From the NCBI GenBank assembly GCA_014804365.1, contig JAAUZX010000014.1:16118-80117 (forward strand): a stretch of DNA of 64,000 nucleotides, written 5' to 3'. Positions within the stretch are counted from its first letter, which is position 1. Every line of letters begins with the position of its first letter. A model generated the notes under the pieces. It did no database searches, was not told where the DNA came from, and worked only from the letters and a program-made list of their open reading frames with translations. A program made the position numbers and the translations under genes. The stretch comes from Lachnospiraceae bacterium. Lineage in GTDB: Bacteria > Bacillota > Clostridia > Lachnospirales > Lachnospiraceae. Below, one piece after another: positions 26,538 to 35,498 of the stretch.

Positions 26538-27542
26538 TTATCTCCCTGCCTTTCTCGCCGCTTGTTTTGCAAGTTTCTTGTCACGACGCTTAGTTGCGTT
26601 AAAATCCTCGTCCTCCGAATTCTTAAAGACATACTTAAAGAAAAGTTTCTGCAGAATCGTCGCCGCAAATATAATCATAAGCAGTACTACCGCCATCGCC
26701 GACGCCAGACCTACCTTCTGCTGCGTGTGGGCAATCTCATGCATTACGATAAAGTAAGTTCCTGTCCCGTTGGCACCGTCCGTGATAACATAAGGCGGCT
26801 CGAATGCGCTCAGGGAACCTGTTATGGATAAGATCACATTCAAAGTAACGATCGTCTTAATGCTCGGCAGGATGATATAGATGAACTGATGGAAACGGTT
26901 CGCACCGTCCAACATTGCCGCCTCATACAACTCGGCATCAACCGACATGATCGCTCCGATAAAGAGCACCATGTTCTGTCCGAAATACCGCCAAACAGAA
27001 GTTCCTACAAGTGATATATTGTTAATGCTCTGATCCCTCAACCAGTAAGGCAGATTATCCAATTCAAAGCCACACCACTGAAGTACAGTATCAAATACAA
27101 ATCCTCTGGTGTAGAAAAACTTAAAGATAAAACCGATTGCAATACCATTGATCAGATAAGGGAAAAACATGAATCCCTTAAATATATTGCCGCCCTTTAC
27201 CTTGAAACTTAAGACAGTTGCCAGATAAAGCGCCAGTACAAGCTGTACCAAAGAACCGCCCATATAATACAGACTCAGTTTCAAAGCTCTGAAGCAGTCT
27301 TTTCTGTTGAATACACTGACATAATTGTCCCAACCTACGAACTCTCTCTTGCCGATGTATTTCATTTTCATAAAACTGTATCCTACCATCTCACCGAACG
27401 GAAGGTATGTAAAAGTAAATAACAATGCAAGCGGAATGATCATAAATGCAATAATGATAATCGCCTGCTGACCCTTTCTGCTCTTAAGCCACTGCGAAAA
27501 GGTCTTTTTCTGTGTTCCCACTGTATTTGCCTGTGCCGCCAT
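26538..27542 (-). CDS. Sugar ABC transporter permease, MalF type
   Basis: First permease (334 residues) of the importer. It has an N-terminal basic tail, six predicted helices, the EAA loop DAELYEAAMLDGANRFHQFIYIILPS and a highly charged C-terminal tail (about 310-334). It forms the channel heterodimer with the MalG-type protein encoded next. It is separated from the binding-protein gene by 117 bp holding a strong stem-loop, an arrangement that usually makes the binding protein more abundant than the permeases. Confidence 0.92.
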   Translation of the reverse strand: MAAQANTVGTQKKTFSQWLKSRKGQQAIIIIAFMIIPLALLFTFTYLPFGEMVGYSFMKMKYIGKREFVGWDNYVSVFNRKDCFRALKLSLYYMGGSLVQLVLALYLATVLSFKVKGGNIFKGFMFFPYLINGIAIGFIFKFFYTRGFVFDTVLQWCGFELDNLPYWLRDQSINNISLVGTSVWRYFGQNMVLFIGAIMSVDAELYEAAMLDGANRFHQFIYIILPSIKTIVTLNVILSITGSLSAFEPPYVITDGANGTGTYFIVMHEIAHTQQKVGLASAMAVVLLMIIFAATILQKLFFKYVFKNSEDEDFNATKRRDKKLAKQAARKAGR

Positions 27543-27563
27543 ATGCTATCCTCCTGATAATTC

Positions 27564-27593
27564 GAGCCGGGGTAATAATTCTATCCCCGGCTC
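27564..27593 (-). promoter_or_regulatory. Intercistronic stem-loop between binding protein and permeases
   Basis: Perfect 9-bp stem GAGCCGGGG/CCCCGGCTC with a 12-nt loop and no T-run on the minus strand. It is more likely an mRNA 3'-stabilising or partial-termination structure than a full terminator. Confidence 0.75.
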
Positions 27594-27659
27594 AAATGCC
27601 ATCAATTAATACCTACATGAATCATATCTATGAAGCTACTTATTGATACTGCTATTTTC

Positions 27660-29120
27660 TTAATAGGAAACCTCTACACCAAGTGCCTCCTGAGCGTCAT
27701 TCCACTTAGCTGTCCAGTCTGCCATGATATCATCAAAGCTCTGGGAGCCTGTAGCTGCCGCTTCTACGATTCCCTGAACCTTAGCGTCGCCGCCAGCGTT
27801 GAAGGAAAGTTCGGATTCAGCGTTCATCTCGTTCATGATGTCTTCCTCGCCTGTCAGAGCAGTTACGTTCGTTACAACATTAACGCCGTCGAATACGAAA
27901 GAAGTAGGAGCTGTCTTAGAGATCGGGTAACCGCCTTCTAAATCACACCAGCCGGACTCTTCTACCATGAACTTAACAAATGTCATAGCTGCTGCCTTGT
28001 TATCGTCAGATGCGTTGATGTTGATACCATAGCAGTAGTCAGGACCTGCTGTTGTGTACTGCTGTCCGTTTACGGTGATCGGGAAAGGCATATATCCGAT
28101 ATCATCCGGATTATCGCCGGCCGCTTTCATCTGTGCGATTGCCCAGGAACCAAGTACCATTGTACCAATCTCACCATTGTTGATCATTGCCTTACAGCCT
28201 TCCCAGTCAGTTGTTGTGTAGTCGTCCTCGATCAGACCCTGTGCAACTGCGTCATAAAGGATTTTGTACAGAGCATATGCGCCTGTGCCGTCGCCGTTAT
28301 CCTTGAAAGGCTCTGCCGTGTGAACAAACTTCTGATTTAACCATGTCTCGTCGCCTGTTGTGATTGCGCCAAGGAATGCGTCCCACTGACCGCCCATGGT
28401 CCAGCCTGCCGCGTAGTTAGTGTACAGCGGAATAGCGTCTGTGTTATCCTTGATTGCCTGTAACGCCGCGATGAAGTCATCGGGAGTTGTCGGAAGTGTT
28501 GTAATACCTGCGTCAGCGAATACCTTGCTGTTGTAAAGAATACCCTGCGCGTTACCCATGTAGCCGATACCATAGCAATTGCCTGCCGTGTCTTTCCACT
28601 GATCAGCAAAGTTCACAAGCTCACTCATTTCATCTACTGTTCCGTAAGGAATGAAATAAGAAGAAAGATCTGCTGCGTCTACAGCCGGAATAAACATTAC
28701 ATCGCCCCAGTCGCCTGTAGAGAGACGAAGAAGTGCATCTTCCGCATAATCCGTGATACCTTCTGTTTCAACAGTGATGTTAGGATACATCGCGTTAAAC
28801 TTGCTTATCAGATCTGCCATGGTGCCATCATCTTCACGGTCTGTCTTATGATGGATAAATTTGATTGTTGTCGTGATGTCCTCGTAATCCTCACCAAGTG
28901 TGATGGAAGCGTAGGTCAAACCACCTGCAGGTGCCGCTGTGTCATCCGCCGTATCATCTGCTGCGGGTGCCGCTGCATCATCAGTAGTATCATCTGCCGT
29001 ATCATCAGCGGATGTGTCTGCTGCCGGCGTGTTTGCTGCTGTGTCATCGCCGCCGCAGCCTACTAATGAAAAAGTCATCGTTGCTGCTAAAGTAAGCGCT
29101 AATACTTTCTTCAGTTTCAT
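27660..29120 (-). CDS. Manno-oligosaccharide ABC transporter binding lipoprotein
   Basis: Extracellular solute-binding lipoprotein (486 residues, CUT1 family 1). Signal peptide and lipobox SLVGC with acylated C22, then a low-complexity Asp/Thr/Ala linker (about 25-70, repeats of TADDT and AAPA), then the two-lobe binding domain from TIKFIHHKTD onward with PTTPDDFIAALQAIKD and the aromatic C-terminal half GSWAIAQMKAAGD. AAGGAGG lies 9 nt before the start. It is first of the three importer genes. Mannan-fragment specificity is inferred from context. Confidence 0.9.
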   Translation of the reverse strand: MKLKKVLALTLAATMTFSLVGCGGDDTAANTPAADTSADDTADDTTDDAAAPAADDTADDTAAPAGGLTYASITLGEDYEDITTTIKFIHHKTDREDDGTMADLISKFNAMYPNITVETEGITDYAEDALLRLSTGDWGDVMFIPAVDAADLSSYFIPYGTVDEMSELVNFADQWKDTAGNCYGIGYMGNAQGILYNSKVFADAGITTLPTTPDDFIAALQAIKDNTDAIPLYTNYAAGWTMGGQWDAFLGAITTGDETWLNQKFVHTAEPFKDNGDGTGAYALYKILYDAVAQGLIEDDYTTTDWEGCKAMINNGEIGTMVLGSWAIAQMKAAGDNPDDIGYMPFPITVNGQQYTTAGPDYCYGININASDDNKAAAMTFVKFMVEESGWCDLEGGYPISKTAPTSFVFDGVNVVTNVTALTGEEDIMNEMNAESELSFNAGGDAKVQGIVEAAATGSQSFDDIMADWTAKWNDAQEALGVEVSY

Positions 29121-29165
29121 AATAAGTATCCTCCTTTTTATTTTGCTCTTTTTTAAGAGCTGTTA

Positions 29166-29194
29166 GTTAATTGATTAACTTTAAATTAAGTATA
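29166..29194 (-). promoter_or_regulatory. Importer-operon -10 box and palindromic operator candidate
   Basis: The minus strand has a -10 TATACT (29189-29194), AAAGTTA (29176-29182) and a 6-2-6 palindrome GTTAATTGATTAAC (29166-29179, plus-strand reading). The palindrome sits at the expected transcript start, a common LacI-family operator position. The -35 region is weak. The remaining AT-rich part of 29121-29451 shows nothing else except the AraC promoter. Confidence 0.55.
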
Positions 29195-29337
29195 CATCAC
29201 TTTATTTTTTAATCATCACCCATTATTGTTATTTATATATTATTATTGCTGTATTTGTACTTTTCTTCTATTTATACAATTTTAACTGCTGTTTTTTGTG
29301 CATTTTCACAAATCATTTCTTGATTTCAATATCATCA

Positions 29338-29365
29338 TTGACATTCTCCAGATTAAATTATAAGG
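29338..29365 (+). promoter_or_regulatory. Candidate promoter of the AraC-family gene
   Basis: TTGGAC (29338-29343), 16-bp spacer, TATAAG (29360-29365), about 85 bp before the AraC-family start codon. Confidence 0.45.
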
Positions 29366-29451
29366 TTTAATTAGTTTATTTTTTAGCTTGCACTAATAAT
29401 GATGCTATAGACAAGCAAACAGCTTTTTGCCGACAATCTGAGGGAAACCAT

Positions 29452-30354
29452 ATGACATTTCAGGAAACTTTTGAAAAATCCATATCCGTCAAGCCGTCTC
29501 TGACACCCGAGTTTCTGCCGGAAGCTTTCGTCGGAAGTTTCTATGAGCTCTCGGAAGAGACGACAGACCGTCTGACCACTGTGCTGTGCGGCGGCACCAT
29601 CGAGTTTCCTTCTATATATAAGCTCACCTGTGACCCGATGGACTGTCACATGCTGCTCTATACGCGCACAGGCAGCGGAAATCTGCTTTGGGGCAAAAAA
29701 AATCACAGCCTGACGGAAGGTACTTTTCTCTACATGGACTGCTCTGCCGCTTCTTTCACACTGGATGCAGCACAATCCCCATGGCAGATCAGTATTTTCC
29801 TGGTTCGCGGCACTCTTCTTGCCACACTGGATTCCCTTGTCCCCTTTGGCGGACTATTGCTGCACACCATCGTATCTACTCATTCTCCCGTACTCAGCGG
29901 TATGGAGCGACTTCTTTCGGGCAGCACTGACGCAAATCTCCGCAATAAGCTGACGGACGCTTCACTTCTGCAGGGCATGATAACGGACTTATTCATCGAT
30001 GCATGGAAGCTGGAAGCGCCGGCAGACAAGTGCGCACCTTATCTGTCCGAGATCAGACAATATCTGAATACGCACTTTGCCGATCCGCTCCGGCTGGATG
30101 ATCTGGAAAAGCGCTATCACATCAGTAAGTACCGCATATGCCACGAGTTTTCTAAGGCATTCGGTTCTCCACCCGTGCGCTATCTGAATCTGAGGAGGCT
30201 GGAGGTCGCCACGCATCTGCTTCTGACCACCGACAGACGGATACACGAGATCTCTCTCGACGTGGGCTTCGAGAACACCAATCATTTCATCAACCTTTTT
30301 AAGCGCGAAATGGGCACCACGCCGCAGGCGTACCGAGATGCACACAGGGGTTAA
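29452..30354 (+). CDS. AraC-family transcriptional regulator
   Basis: A 300-residue regulator. The N-terminal half (about 50-140) looks like a cupin-type ligand-binding domain (LLYTRTGSGNLLWG, LYMDCSAASFTL). The C-terminal 100 residues hold two helix-turn-helix motifs: RLDDLEKRYHISKYRICHEF and IHEISLDVGFENTNHFINLF, the latter with the classic xFxxxxGxTPxxYR ending. It is divergent from the importer operon, so it is likely a local sugar-responsive activator. It shares this role with the LacI-type gene just downstream on the other strand; which one senses mannan products is unknown. The stop codon falls inside the terminator stem. Confidence 0.9.
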   Translation: MTFQETFEKSISVKPSLTPEFLPEAFVGSFYELSEETTDRLTTVLCGGTIEFPSIYKLTCDPMDCHMLLYTRTGSGNLLWGKKNHSLTEGTFLYMDCSAASFTLDAAQSPWQISIFLVRGTLLATLDSLVPFGGLLLHTIVSTHSPVLSGMERLLSGSTDANLRNKLTDASLLQGMITDLFIDAWKLEAPADKCAPYLSEIRQYLNTHFADPLRLDDLEKRYHISKYRICHEFSKAFGSPPVRYLNLRRLEVATHLLLTTDRRIHEISLDVGFENTNHFINLFKREMGTTPQAYRDAHRG

Positions 30355-30385
30355 AGTAAGGCCGGTTCGCCTATACTTTAACCCC
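30347..30385. terminator. Bidirectional terminator between AraC and LacI genes
   Basis: GGGGTTAAAGTA pairs with TACTTTAACCCC (12 bp, perfect) across a 15-nt loop, followed by a T-rich run on the plus strand. It includes the AraC-gene stop codon. Confidence 0.8.
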
Positions 30386-30471
30386 TGTTCTGTTCCGGGA
30401 TTATTCTTTTTATCCTTCATTTCTTAGTTGCCTTTATCGCGCTGCGTAAAGGCTGCACATGATCAAATCAT

Positions 30472-31500
30472 TTATCCCCGTCTCGCCACACTGTTCTTGC
30501 AGATCAGCCGGCCGTTAACGATGTACACGCCCTGCTTGTAATGATCTCCCGATATCTTGCGAATCATATTCTTGACGGCACGTCTTGCCATCTCTTTCAT
30601 ATCCGCCTCATAGGTAGTGATTCCTACATCGCACAGCCCCGGCGGCTGATAATTGTCATATCCCACCACCGATATATCCTGCGGTACCCGATACCCCGCC
30701 CGCTCCAATGTCTGCACGAGCATCGCCGCCGCCGCATCATTGTTGCATACAAACGCCGTAGGCATCCGCTCCGGCAGCCTGATTTCAAATCCCTCGTCCG
30801 ATCTTCCCGTATCCGGATCTCTGTCGTTTAGCACCCACGCCTTATTCACATCAATGCCATGTTCATACAGAGACTTCACGTAGCCGAAATAACGATCCGT
30901 GATGCTGTCCGTGGCGAGCACGTTGCCTACAAAACCGATATCCTGGTGCCCCATATCAAACAGATAATTCGTCATGATATACATGCCGTGGAAACTGTTG
31001 GACACGATAGCATCACACTTCCCGTCCCGGTCATAGAAATCCAGAAAGAATACGGGGATCGAAGCATATTCCATCAACTTCTCCAGATAATCCTTCTTGA
31101 GCCTGCCGATGATCACCAGCCCTTCCGTCTTCTTTTCCTGCAGTAGTTTAGGCATGATCATCTGATTCTCGTCCTCACTCTGCAGCACCTCCAGCATGGT
31201 AAAACACCCTTTCTGTACCGCTGCCGTAGCCACGTCCTGATACAGTGTCCAGTAGAAAGATTCATATTTGGCCAGAAACCGGTCCGCCACGATGACACCA
31301 ATGGTATAGCTTGCATTCTTCTTCGCCCGTTCCCGACTTATGGAAGCCGCCGTCCGGTATCCCATCTCCTGTGCCTGTTTCTTGATTCGGGCGCGAAGTT
31401 CCTCGCTGACGCCCTTCTGGTCAGACAACGCCTTCGATACCGTGACTGTACTGACCCCCATAACCTTGGCAATATCTGCCATTTTAACCGTTTTCGCCAT
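30472..31500 (-). CDS. LacI-family transcriptional regulator
   Basis: A 342-residue repressor. The N-terminal helix-turn-helix and hinge (KMADIAKVMGVSTVTVSKALSDQKGVSEELRARI) is followed by a periplasmic-binding-protein-like effector domain (IGVIVADRF, GHQDIGFVGN, PTAFVCNNDAAAAMLVQ, VVGYDNYQPPG). The start at 31500 is used because GGGGG lies 5 nt upstream; an upstream in-frame ATG at 31572 would add 24 residues before a normal LacI N-terminus. Its promoter resembles the epimerase promoter closely and overlaps an inverted repeat, suggesting co-regulation and autoregulation. It is a likely controller of the mannan genes, by context. Confidence 0.92.
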   Translation of the reverse strand: MAKTVKMADIAKVMGVSTVTVSKALSDQKGVSEELRARIKKQAQEMGYRTAASISRERAKKNASYTIGVIVADRFLAKYESFYWTLYQDVATAAVQKGCFTMLEVLQSEDENQMIMPKLLQEKKTEGLVIIGRLKKDYLEKLMEYASIPVFFLDFYDRDGKCDAIVSNSFHGMYIMTNYLFDMGHQDIGFVGNVLATDSITDRYFGYVKSLYEHGIDVNKAWVLNDRDPDTGRSDEGFEIRLPERMPTAFVCNNDAAAAMLVQTLERAGYRVPQDISVVGYDNYQPPGLCDVGITTYEADMKEMARRAVKNMIRKISGDHYKQGVYIVNGRLICKNSVARRG

Positions 31501-31610
31501 AATTCCCCCAATATTGTGCCTATAATTGCGCTGACCTGCTCTTTGTATTGTGATATCCGAAACTGCGTACAATACCAGACTATGCCGATTGTGACTGATT
31601 ACAGACTAAA

Positions 31611-31657
31611 AATTAAGCAACATACTTAAATTATAAAGTAATTTACAATAATGTCAA
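31611..31657 (-). promoter_or_regulatory. LacI-gene promoter with operator-like inverted repeat
   Basis: TTGACA (31652-31657), 16-bp spacer, TATAAT (31630-31635). An inverted repeat AATTAAG/CTTAAATT (31611-31617 and 31625-31632) overlaps the -10 and the start site. The -35 to -10 block matches the epimerase promoter almost base for base. Confidence 0.8.
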
Positions 31658-31742
31658 CACCATTACACTGGATTTTTCAGATAGGCAGATATTTCACATT
31701 GGCAGATCATACGTTATTGTTCGTACATTCGCCAAGAATAAG

Positions 31743-31777
31743 GCCTGAACAGATAAGAATTCACTATCTATTCAGGC
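31743..31777. terminator. Terminator after ABC exporter genes
   Basis: GCCTGAACAGATA and TATCTATTCAGGC (one mismatch in 13) flank a 9-nt loop. It lies 32 bp beyond the exporter stop and is T-rich on both sides. Confidence 0.75.
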
Positions 31778-31808
31778 TGCTTTTCGACACGGATACAAAA
31801 CTTGACAC

Positions 31809-33581
31809 TTACGCGCAAAACTGTGCCATGTACAACTGATAATATATCCCTCTTTTTTCCATCAGTTCCCGTGCATTTCCCTCCTCAACGATCCTGCCGT
31901 CGTCCACAACAAAAATCCGGTCGGCTTTCTGGATCGTGGAGAGCCTGTGAGCTATGACAAAAGACGTCCTGCCTGCCAGCAGATGTTCGATTCCATCCTG
32001 TACCAACAGCTCCGTCTTCGTGTCAATGCTGGATGTAGCCTCGTCCAGAATCAGAATCTTCGGGTCGGAAACCATCGTCCTGGCAAAAGCCAGCAGCTGC
32101 CTCTGTCCGATGGACAATCCGCCGCCCCGCTCCGAAAGCTCGGTGTCATACCCCTTCTCCAAGCGCATGATAAAATCATGAGCATTGACCGCCTTCGCCG
32201 CCGCAATAATCTCTTCATCCGTGGCGTCCAATTTTCCATAACGTATGTTGTCTTTAATTGTGCCGGAAAACAGGAAGTTATCCTGTGTCATGATGCCCAT
32301 CTGCCTTCTCAGGCTTTCTATGGACACCCTCTTCACATCATGCCCGTCAACGGTTACGGTTCCCTCCTGCACATCATAGAACCGGCTGATCAGATTGACG
32401 ATCGTAGATTTCCCCGCACCGGTAGGTCCTACCAGCGCGATCGTCTCGCCCGGCTTAATCCGGAAACTCACGTCATCCAATACTTTCACTTTATCGTCAT
32501 AGGAGAAGCTCACATGCGCAAAAGTAACTTCTCCCCGGATCGGCGGCATCTGTGCCGCTCCTTCTCCGTCCGCAATCGCCGGCGGTGTGTCCAGTATCTC
32601 GAAGATCCGCTCTGCTCCCGCAATATTGGTCACCAACTGATTATAGAAGTTACTGATATTGTGAATCGGCTGCCAGAACATATTCAGATAAGTTCCGAAA
32701 GCAATGAAAGTACCCACTGAAACCTGATCCACGCCAAGCACCACAATGCCCGTATAATACAGCAGTATGCATCCCAGTCCCCAGGACAGATCGATCACCG
32801 ATCCGAAAGCGTCACTCATGCGCACCGCATCAAAGAAGCTCGTGCGGTGTTCCATTAACAGATCATCGAAGGTATCCTCTGTCTCCCCCTGCGCGTGGAA
32901 ACTCTGTATAATCCGCATCCCAGCCATGTCTTCATGAATAAAAGCATTTAAGTTGGCCGATTTCTTCCGAAACAGCTGCCATCGCGGATGCGCTTTAATC
33001 TGAATAAATAAAATCGCCGCCGCCATAAACGGAATCGTCATCATGGACGCAAGCGCCAGCTTCGGATTCTTCCAGATCATAATCACCACCACCGCAATAA
33101 CCGTCAATCCGTCCGGTATCAGAGTCGTCACACAGTTGGACAACACATCTTTGAGCGAATTGATATCTCCGATGATTCGGGATAATATTTTACCGGTCGG
33201 TCTGCTGTCAAAGAAACGGAAATCCAGTTTCTGAATATGTGTATAGAGCTCCTGCCTGATAGTCAGCAGGATCTCGTTGCACACCTTCGCCATAATATAC
33301 ATGCGCAGTTTCACCGTCACCACCAGCAATAAGTTGATCACCAGCGCGACCGCCAGCAGCTTATAAAGTCCGCTCAGATCTCCCACCGCGATGTGATCAT
33401 CTATCGCTGACTCCATAATCAACGGATTGACCAGGCTGATCAATACACCATATCCCATAATCAGCAGCACTAATATGATCTGCCATTTATAAGCGAGCAG
33501 ATAACGAAACAGGCGCATTAAAGTCTGTGTTTTGCCGCGCTCCACACTCTGCTCGTCATCTTTATAAGAATTTACTGCCAT
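31809..33581 (-). CDS. Heterodimeric ABC exporter subunit (LmrD/BmrD-like)
   Basis: A fused membrane and ATPase half-exporter (590 residues). Six helices occupy about 30-330, then the nucleotide-binding domain has Walker A GPTGAGKST, Q-loop MTQDNFLF, signature LSIGQRQLLA and Walker B ILILDEATSSID with an intact catalytic Glu. The signature's Ile replaces the usual Gly (LSGGQ), as expected for the partner whose signature closes the degenerate ATP site. It pairs with the 577-residue protein encoded 113 bp upstream, whose Walker B is degenerate. The complementary defects match multidrug exporters such as LmrCD, BmrCD and TM287/288. Substrate is unknown. Confidence 0.9.
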   Translation of the reverse strand: MAVNSYKDDEQSVERGKTQTLMRLFRYLLAYKWQIILVLLIMGYGVLISLVNPLIMESAIDDHIAVGDLSGLYKLLAVALVINLLLVVTVKLRMYIMAKVCNEILLTIRQELYTHIQKLDFRFFDSRPTGKILSRIIGDINSLKDVLSNCVTTLIPDGLTVIAVVVIMIWKNPKLALASMMTIPFMAAAILFIQIKAHPRWQLFRKKSANLNAFIHEDMAGMRIIQSFHAQGETEDTFDDLLMEHRTSFFDAVRMSDAFGSVIDLSWGLGCILLYYTGIVVLGVDQVSVGTFIAFGTYLNMFWQPIHNISNFYNQLVTNIAGAERIFEILDTPPAIADGEGAAQMPPIRGEVTFAHVSFSYDDKVKVLDDVSFRIKPGETIALVGPTGAGKSTIVNLISRFYDVQEGTVTVDGHDVKRVSIESLRRQMGIMTQDNFLFSGTIKDNIRYGKLDATDEEIIAAAKAVNAHDFIMRLEKGYDTELSERGGGLSIGQRQLLAFARTMVSDPKILILDEATSSIDTKTELLVQDGIEHLLAGRTSFVIAHRLSTIQKADRIFVVDDGRIVEEGNARELMEKRGIYYQLYMAQFCA

Positions 33582-33694
33582 TTATATCACCATCCTCTCA
33601 CTCTGACACACATGCCGTTTTATACGACATATGTGTCATATTTCTCGTCTTCCTGTACTCCGTATCGTCAAGTTCCTTCTGCCCGTCTCCCGGA

Positions 33695-35428
33695 CTACAC
33701 GGCCGTATTTGTCTGTACATCACCGTACTGTGATTCGTAAGTCTCATAATAGAGCCCTCTCTTAGCTAACAGTTCTTCATGGGTGCCCCGCTCCGCAATC
33801 GCACCGCCATCTAATACAATGATCTCATCTGCATGCCGCACCGCACTGATCCTGTGCGCGATAATAATCTTCGTCGTATTCTCCAGCGTCTTTAGTGTCT
33901 GCTGGATTAAATGCTCCGTCTCCATATCAAGCGCCGACGTGGAATCGTCCAGCACAAGGACAGGATCTCTCTTGGCCAGTGCCCTTGCGATACTGATCCG
34001 CTGTTTCTGTCCGCCGGACAGACCCACACCACGCTCTCCGATCACCGTGTCATAGGCCTCATCCATGCGCTCGATAAATCCGCTCGCCTGTGCCTGCTTG
34101 GAAGCTTTCCTGACCGTCTTAAAATCTATGTACTCTTTCTTGCCCAGCTTAATATTGTCATTGATCGTATCCGAAAACAGGAATACGTCCTGCATCACGT
34201 AGCTTACGCTGGTACGAAGCTGCTCCAAGGACATATCCTTAATATTCACATCATCCAGATAGACGGCTCCGTCCGTGGCATCATACATGCGCTGAAGAAG
34301 CTGTACGATGGAAGTCTTCCCGGCGCCGGTAGCACCCATGATCCCCAACGTCCTGCCCGCCTCCACCGTAAAGGAAATGTCATGCAGAATCTCATACTGA
34401 TCTGCTTTATGGAATGATACATGGTCGAAGCAGACTTTCCCGGCCACTTTTTCTAATTTGACCGGATTAGTCGATTCCACAACGCTTGGTTTCTCCTCAT
34501 AGATCTTCTTTATTTTCTTATTGGAAGCCACCGCCGCGGAGAAACTGTTAGTTAACCAGCCCAGCATCTCCATCGGCCATACGATATTGGTGGAATACTC
34601 CACAAAAGCCGTCAGCTGCCCCAACGTCATCTCGCCGTCTATGACAAATTTTCCGCCGACCAGAATAGTCAACAGCGGTAATATCTTAGTCACAACAGAG
34701 AAACACGGATAATACCGCACAAACACCTTAGACTGTTCCATATTCAAATCATAGTACCTTTTATTATGTGACAGAAATTTGCCGATCTCAAACTTCTCTC
34801 TGGCAAAAGCCTTCACTGTCCGCACACCCGCCAGGTTCTCCTCCGCCACCGTGTTGAGCACTGCATTCTCCTCGCTGATCTCCTCATAGACCTTTCCCAG
34901 TCTGCGCTCCATGATTACCGCAATAAAACCACAGAGCAGCATTGCCGCTGTAGGGATTAGCGCCAGCTTCCAGTTAAGCATATACATACACGCCAGAATG
35001 ATGCTCGTGTGGTACATTACCTCAATCAAAAGCATACTGACATAGCTCATTGCATCCCAGATACGATCTATATCCTCTTTTACACGCGCCATCAGCTCGC
35101 CCGTATTATTCCTGTCAAAGAAGTCTGCGCTGAGTCCCTGAATGTGCCTGAACAGATCTCTTCTCATGTCGCCGGATATCTTCGTGCCGTTCTTATCAAA
35201 GGTATATTCCTTCACATACTGAAAAACGCACCTGCCGAGTCCGATCCCCAGAAATCCCAACAGCAGATAGTTCAATTCTCCGATATTACCGCCTACAATA
35301 ACGTCATCCACTACCCGTGCCGTCAGCCGCGGTCCCATCATGTCAAGCGTAACCGCAATCAGCAGCGACGCGATGGCAATCAGGTACGGAATCTTGTACT
35401 CCCATATGTAACTCGATATTTTTTTCAT
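33695..35428 (-). CDS. Heterodimeric ABC exporter subunit (LmrC/BmrC-like)
   Basis: Half-exporter of 577 residues: six membrane helices (about 10-310) and a nucleotide-binding domain with Walker A GATGAGKTS, Q-loop VMQDVFLF, canonical signature LSGGQKQRIS and Walker B LVLDDSTSALD. The residue after the Walker B Asp is Asp, not the catalytic Glu, the hallmark of the degenerate-site subunit in heterodimeric exporters. It is preceded by a 45-codon ORF and a terminator hairpin only 33 bp upstream, so expression probably depends on readthrough of that hairpin. Confidence 0.9.
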   Translation of the reverse strand: MKKISSYIWEYKIPYLIAIASLLIAVTLDMMGPRLTARVVDDVIVGGNIGELNYLLLGFLGIGLGRCVFQYVKEYTFDKNGTKISGDMRRDLFRHIQGLSADFFDRNNTGELMARVKEDIDRIWDAMSYVSMLLIEVMYHTSIILACMYMLNWKLALIPTAAMLLCGFIAVIMERRLGKVYEEISEENAVLNTVAEENLAGVRTVKAFAREKFEIGKFLSHNKRYYDLNMEQSKVFVRYYPCFSVVTKILPLLTILVGGKFVIDGEMTLGQLTAFVEYSTNIVWPMEMLGWLTNSFSAAVASNKKIKKIYEEKPSVVESTNPVKLEKVAGKVCFDHVSFHKADQYEILHDISFTVEAGRTLGIMGATGAGKTSIVQLLQRMYDATDGAVYLDDVNIKDMSLEQLRTSVSYVMQDVFLFSDTINDNIKLGKKEYIDFKTVRKASKQAQASGFIERMDEAYDTVIGERGVGLSGGQKQRISIARALAKRDPVLVLDDSTSALDMETEHLIQQTLKTLENTTKIIIAHRISAVRHADEIIVLDGGAIAERGTHEELLAKRGLYYETYESQYGDVQTNTAV

Positions 35429-35454
35429 CTTTTCCTCCCCTCCCTCATAAACAC

Positions 35455-35490
35455 ATAGAAAATGGCTGTGGTAAAATTACCACAGCCATT
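35455..35490 (-). terminator. Leader terminator (attenuator) before the ABC exporter
   Basis: Perfect 14-bp stem (35461-35474 with 35477-35490, arm AATGGCTGTGGTAA in the RNA) with a minimal loop, followed on the minus strand by TTTTCT. The 5' arm can alternatively pair with codons 24-27 of the upstream ORF: ATTAC and CGCAG within 35555-35567 against CTGTGGTAAT at 35476-35485, about 10 bp with one G-U and a bulge. That is a plausible antiterminator. Confidence 0.8.
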
Positions 35491-35498
35491 GAATAAGC

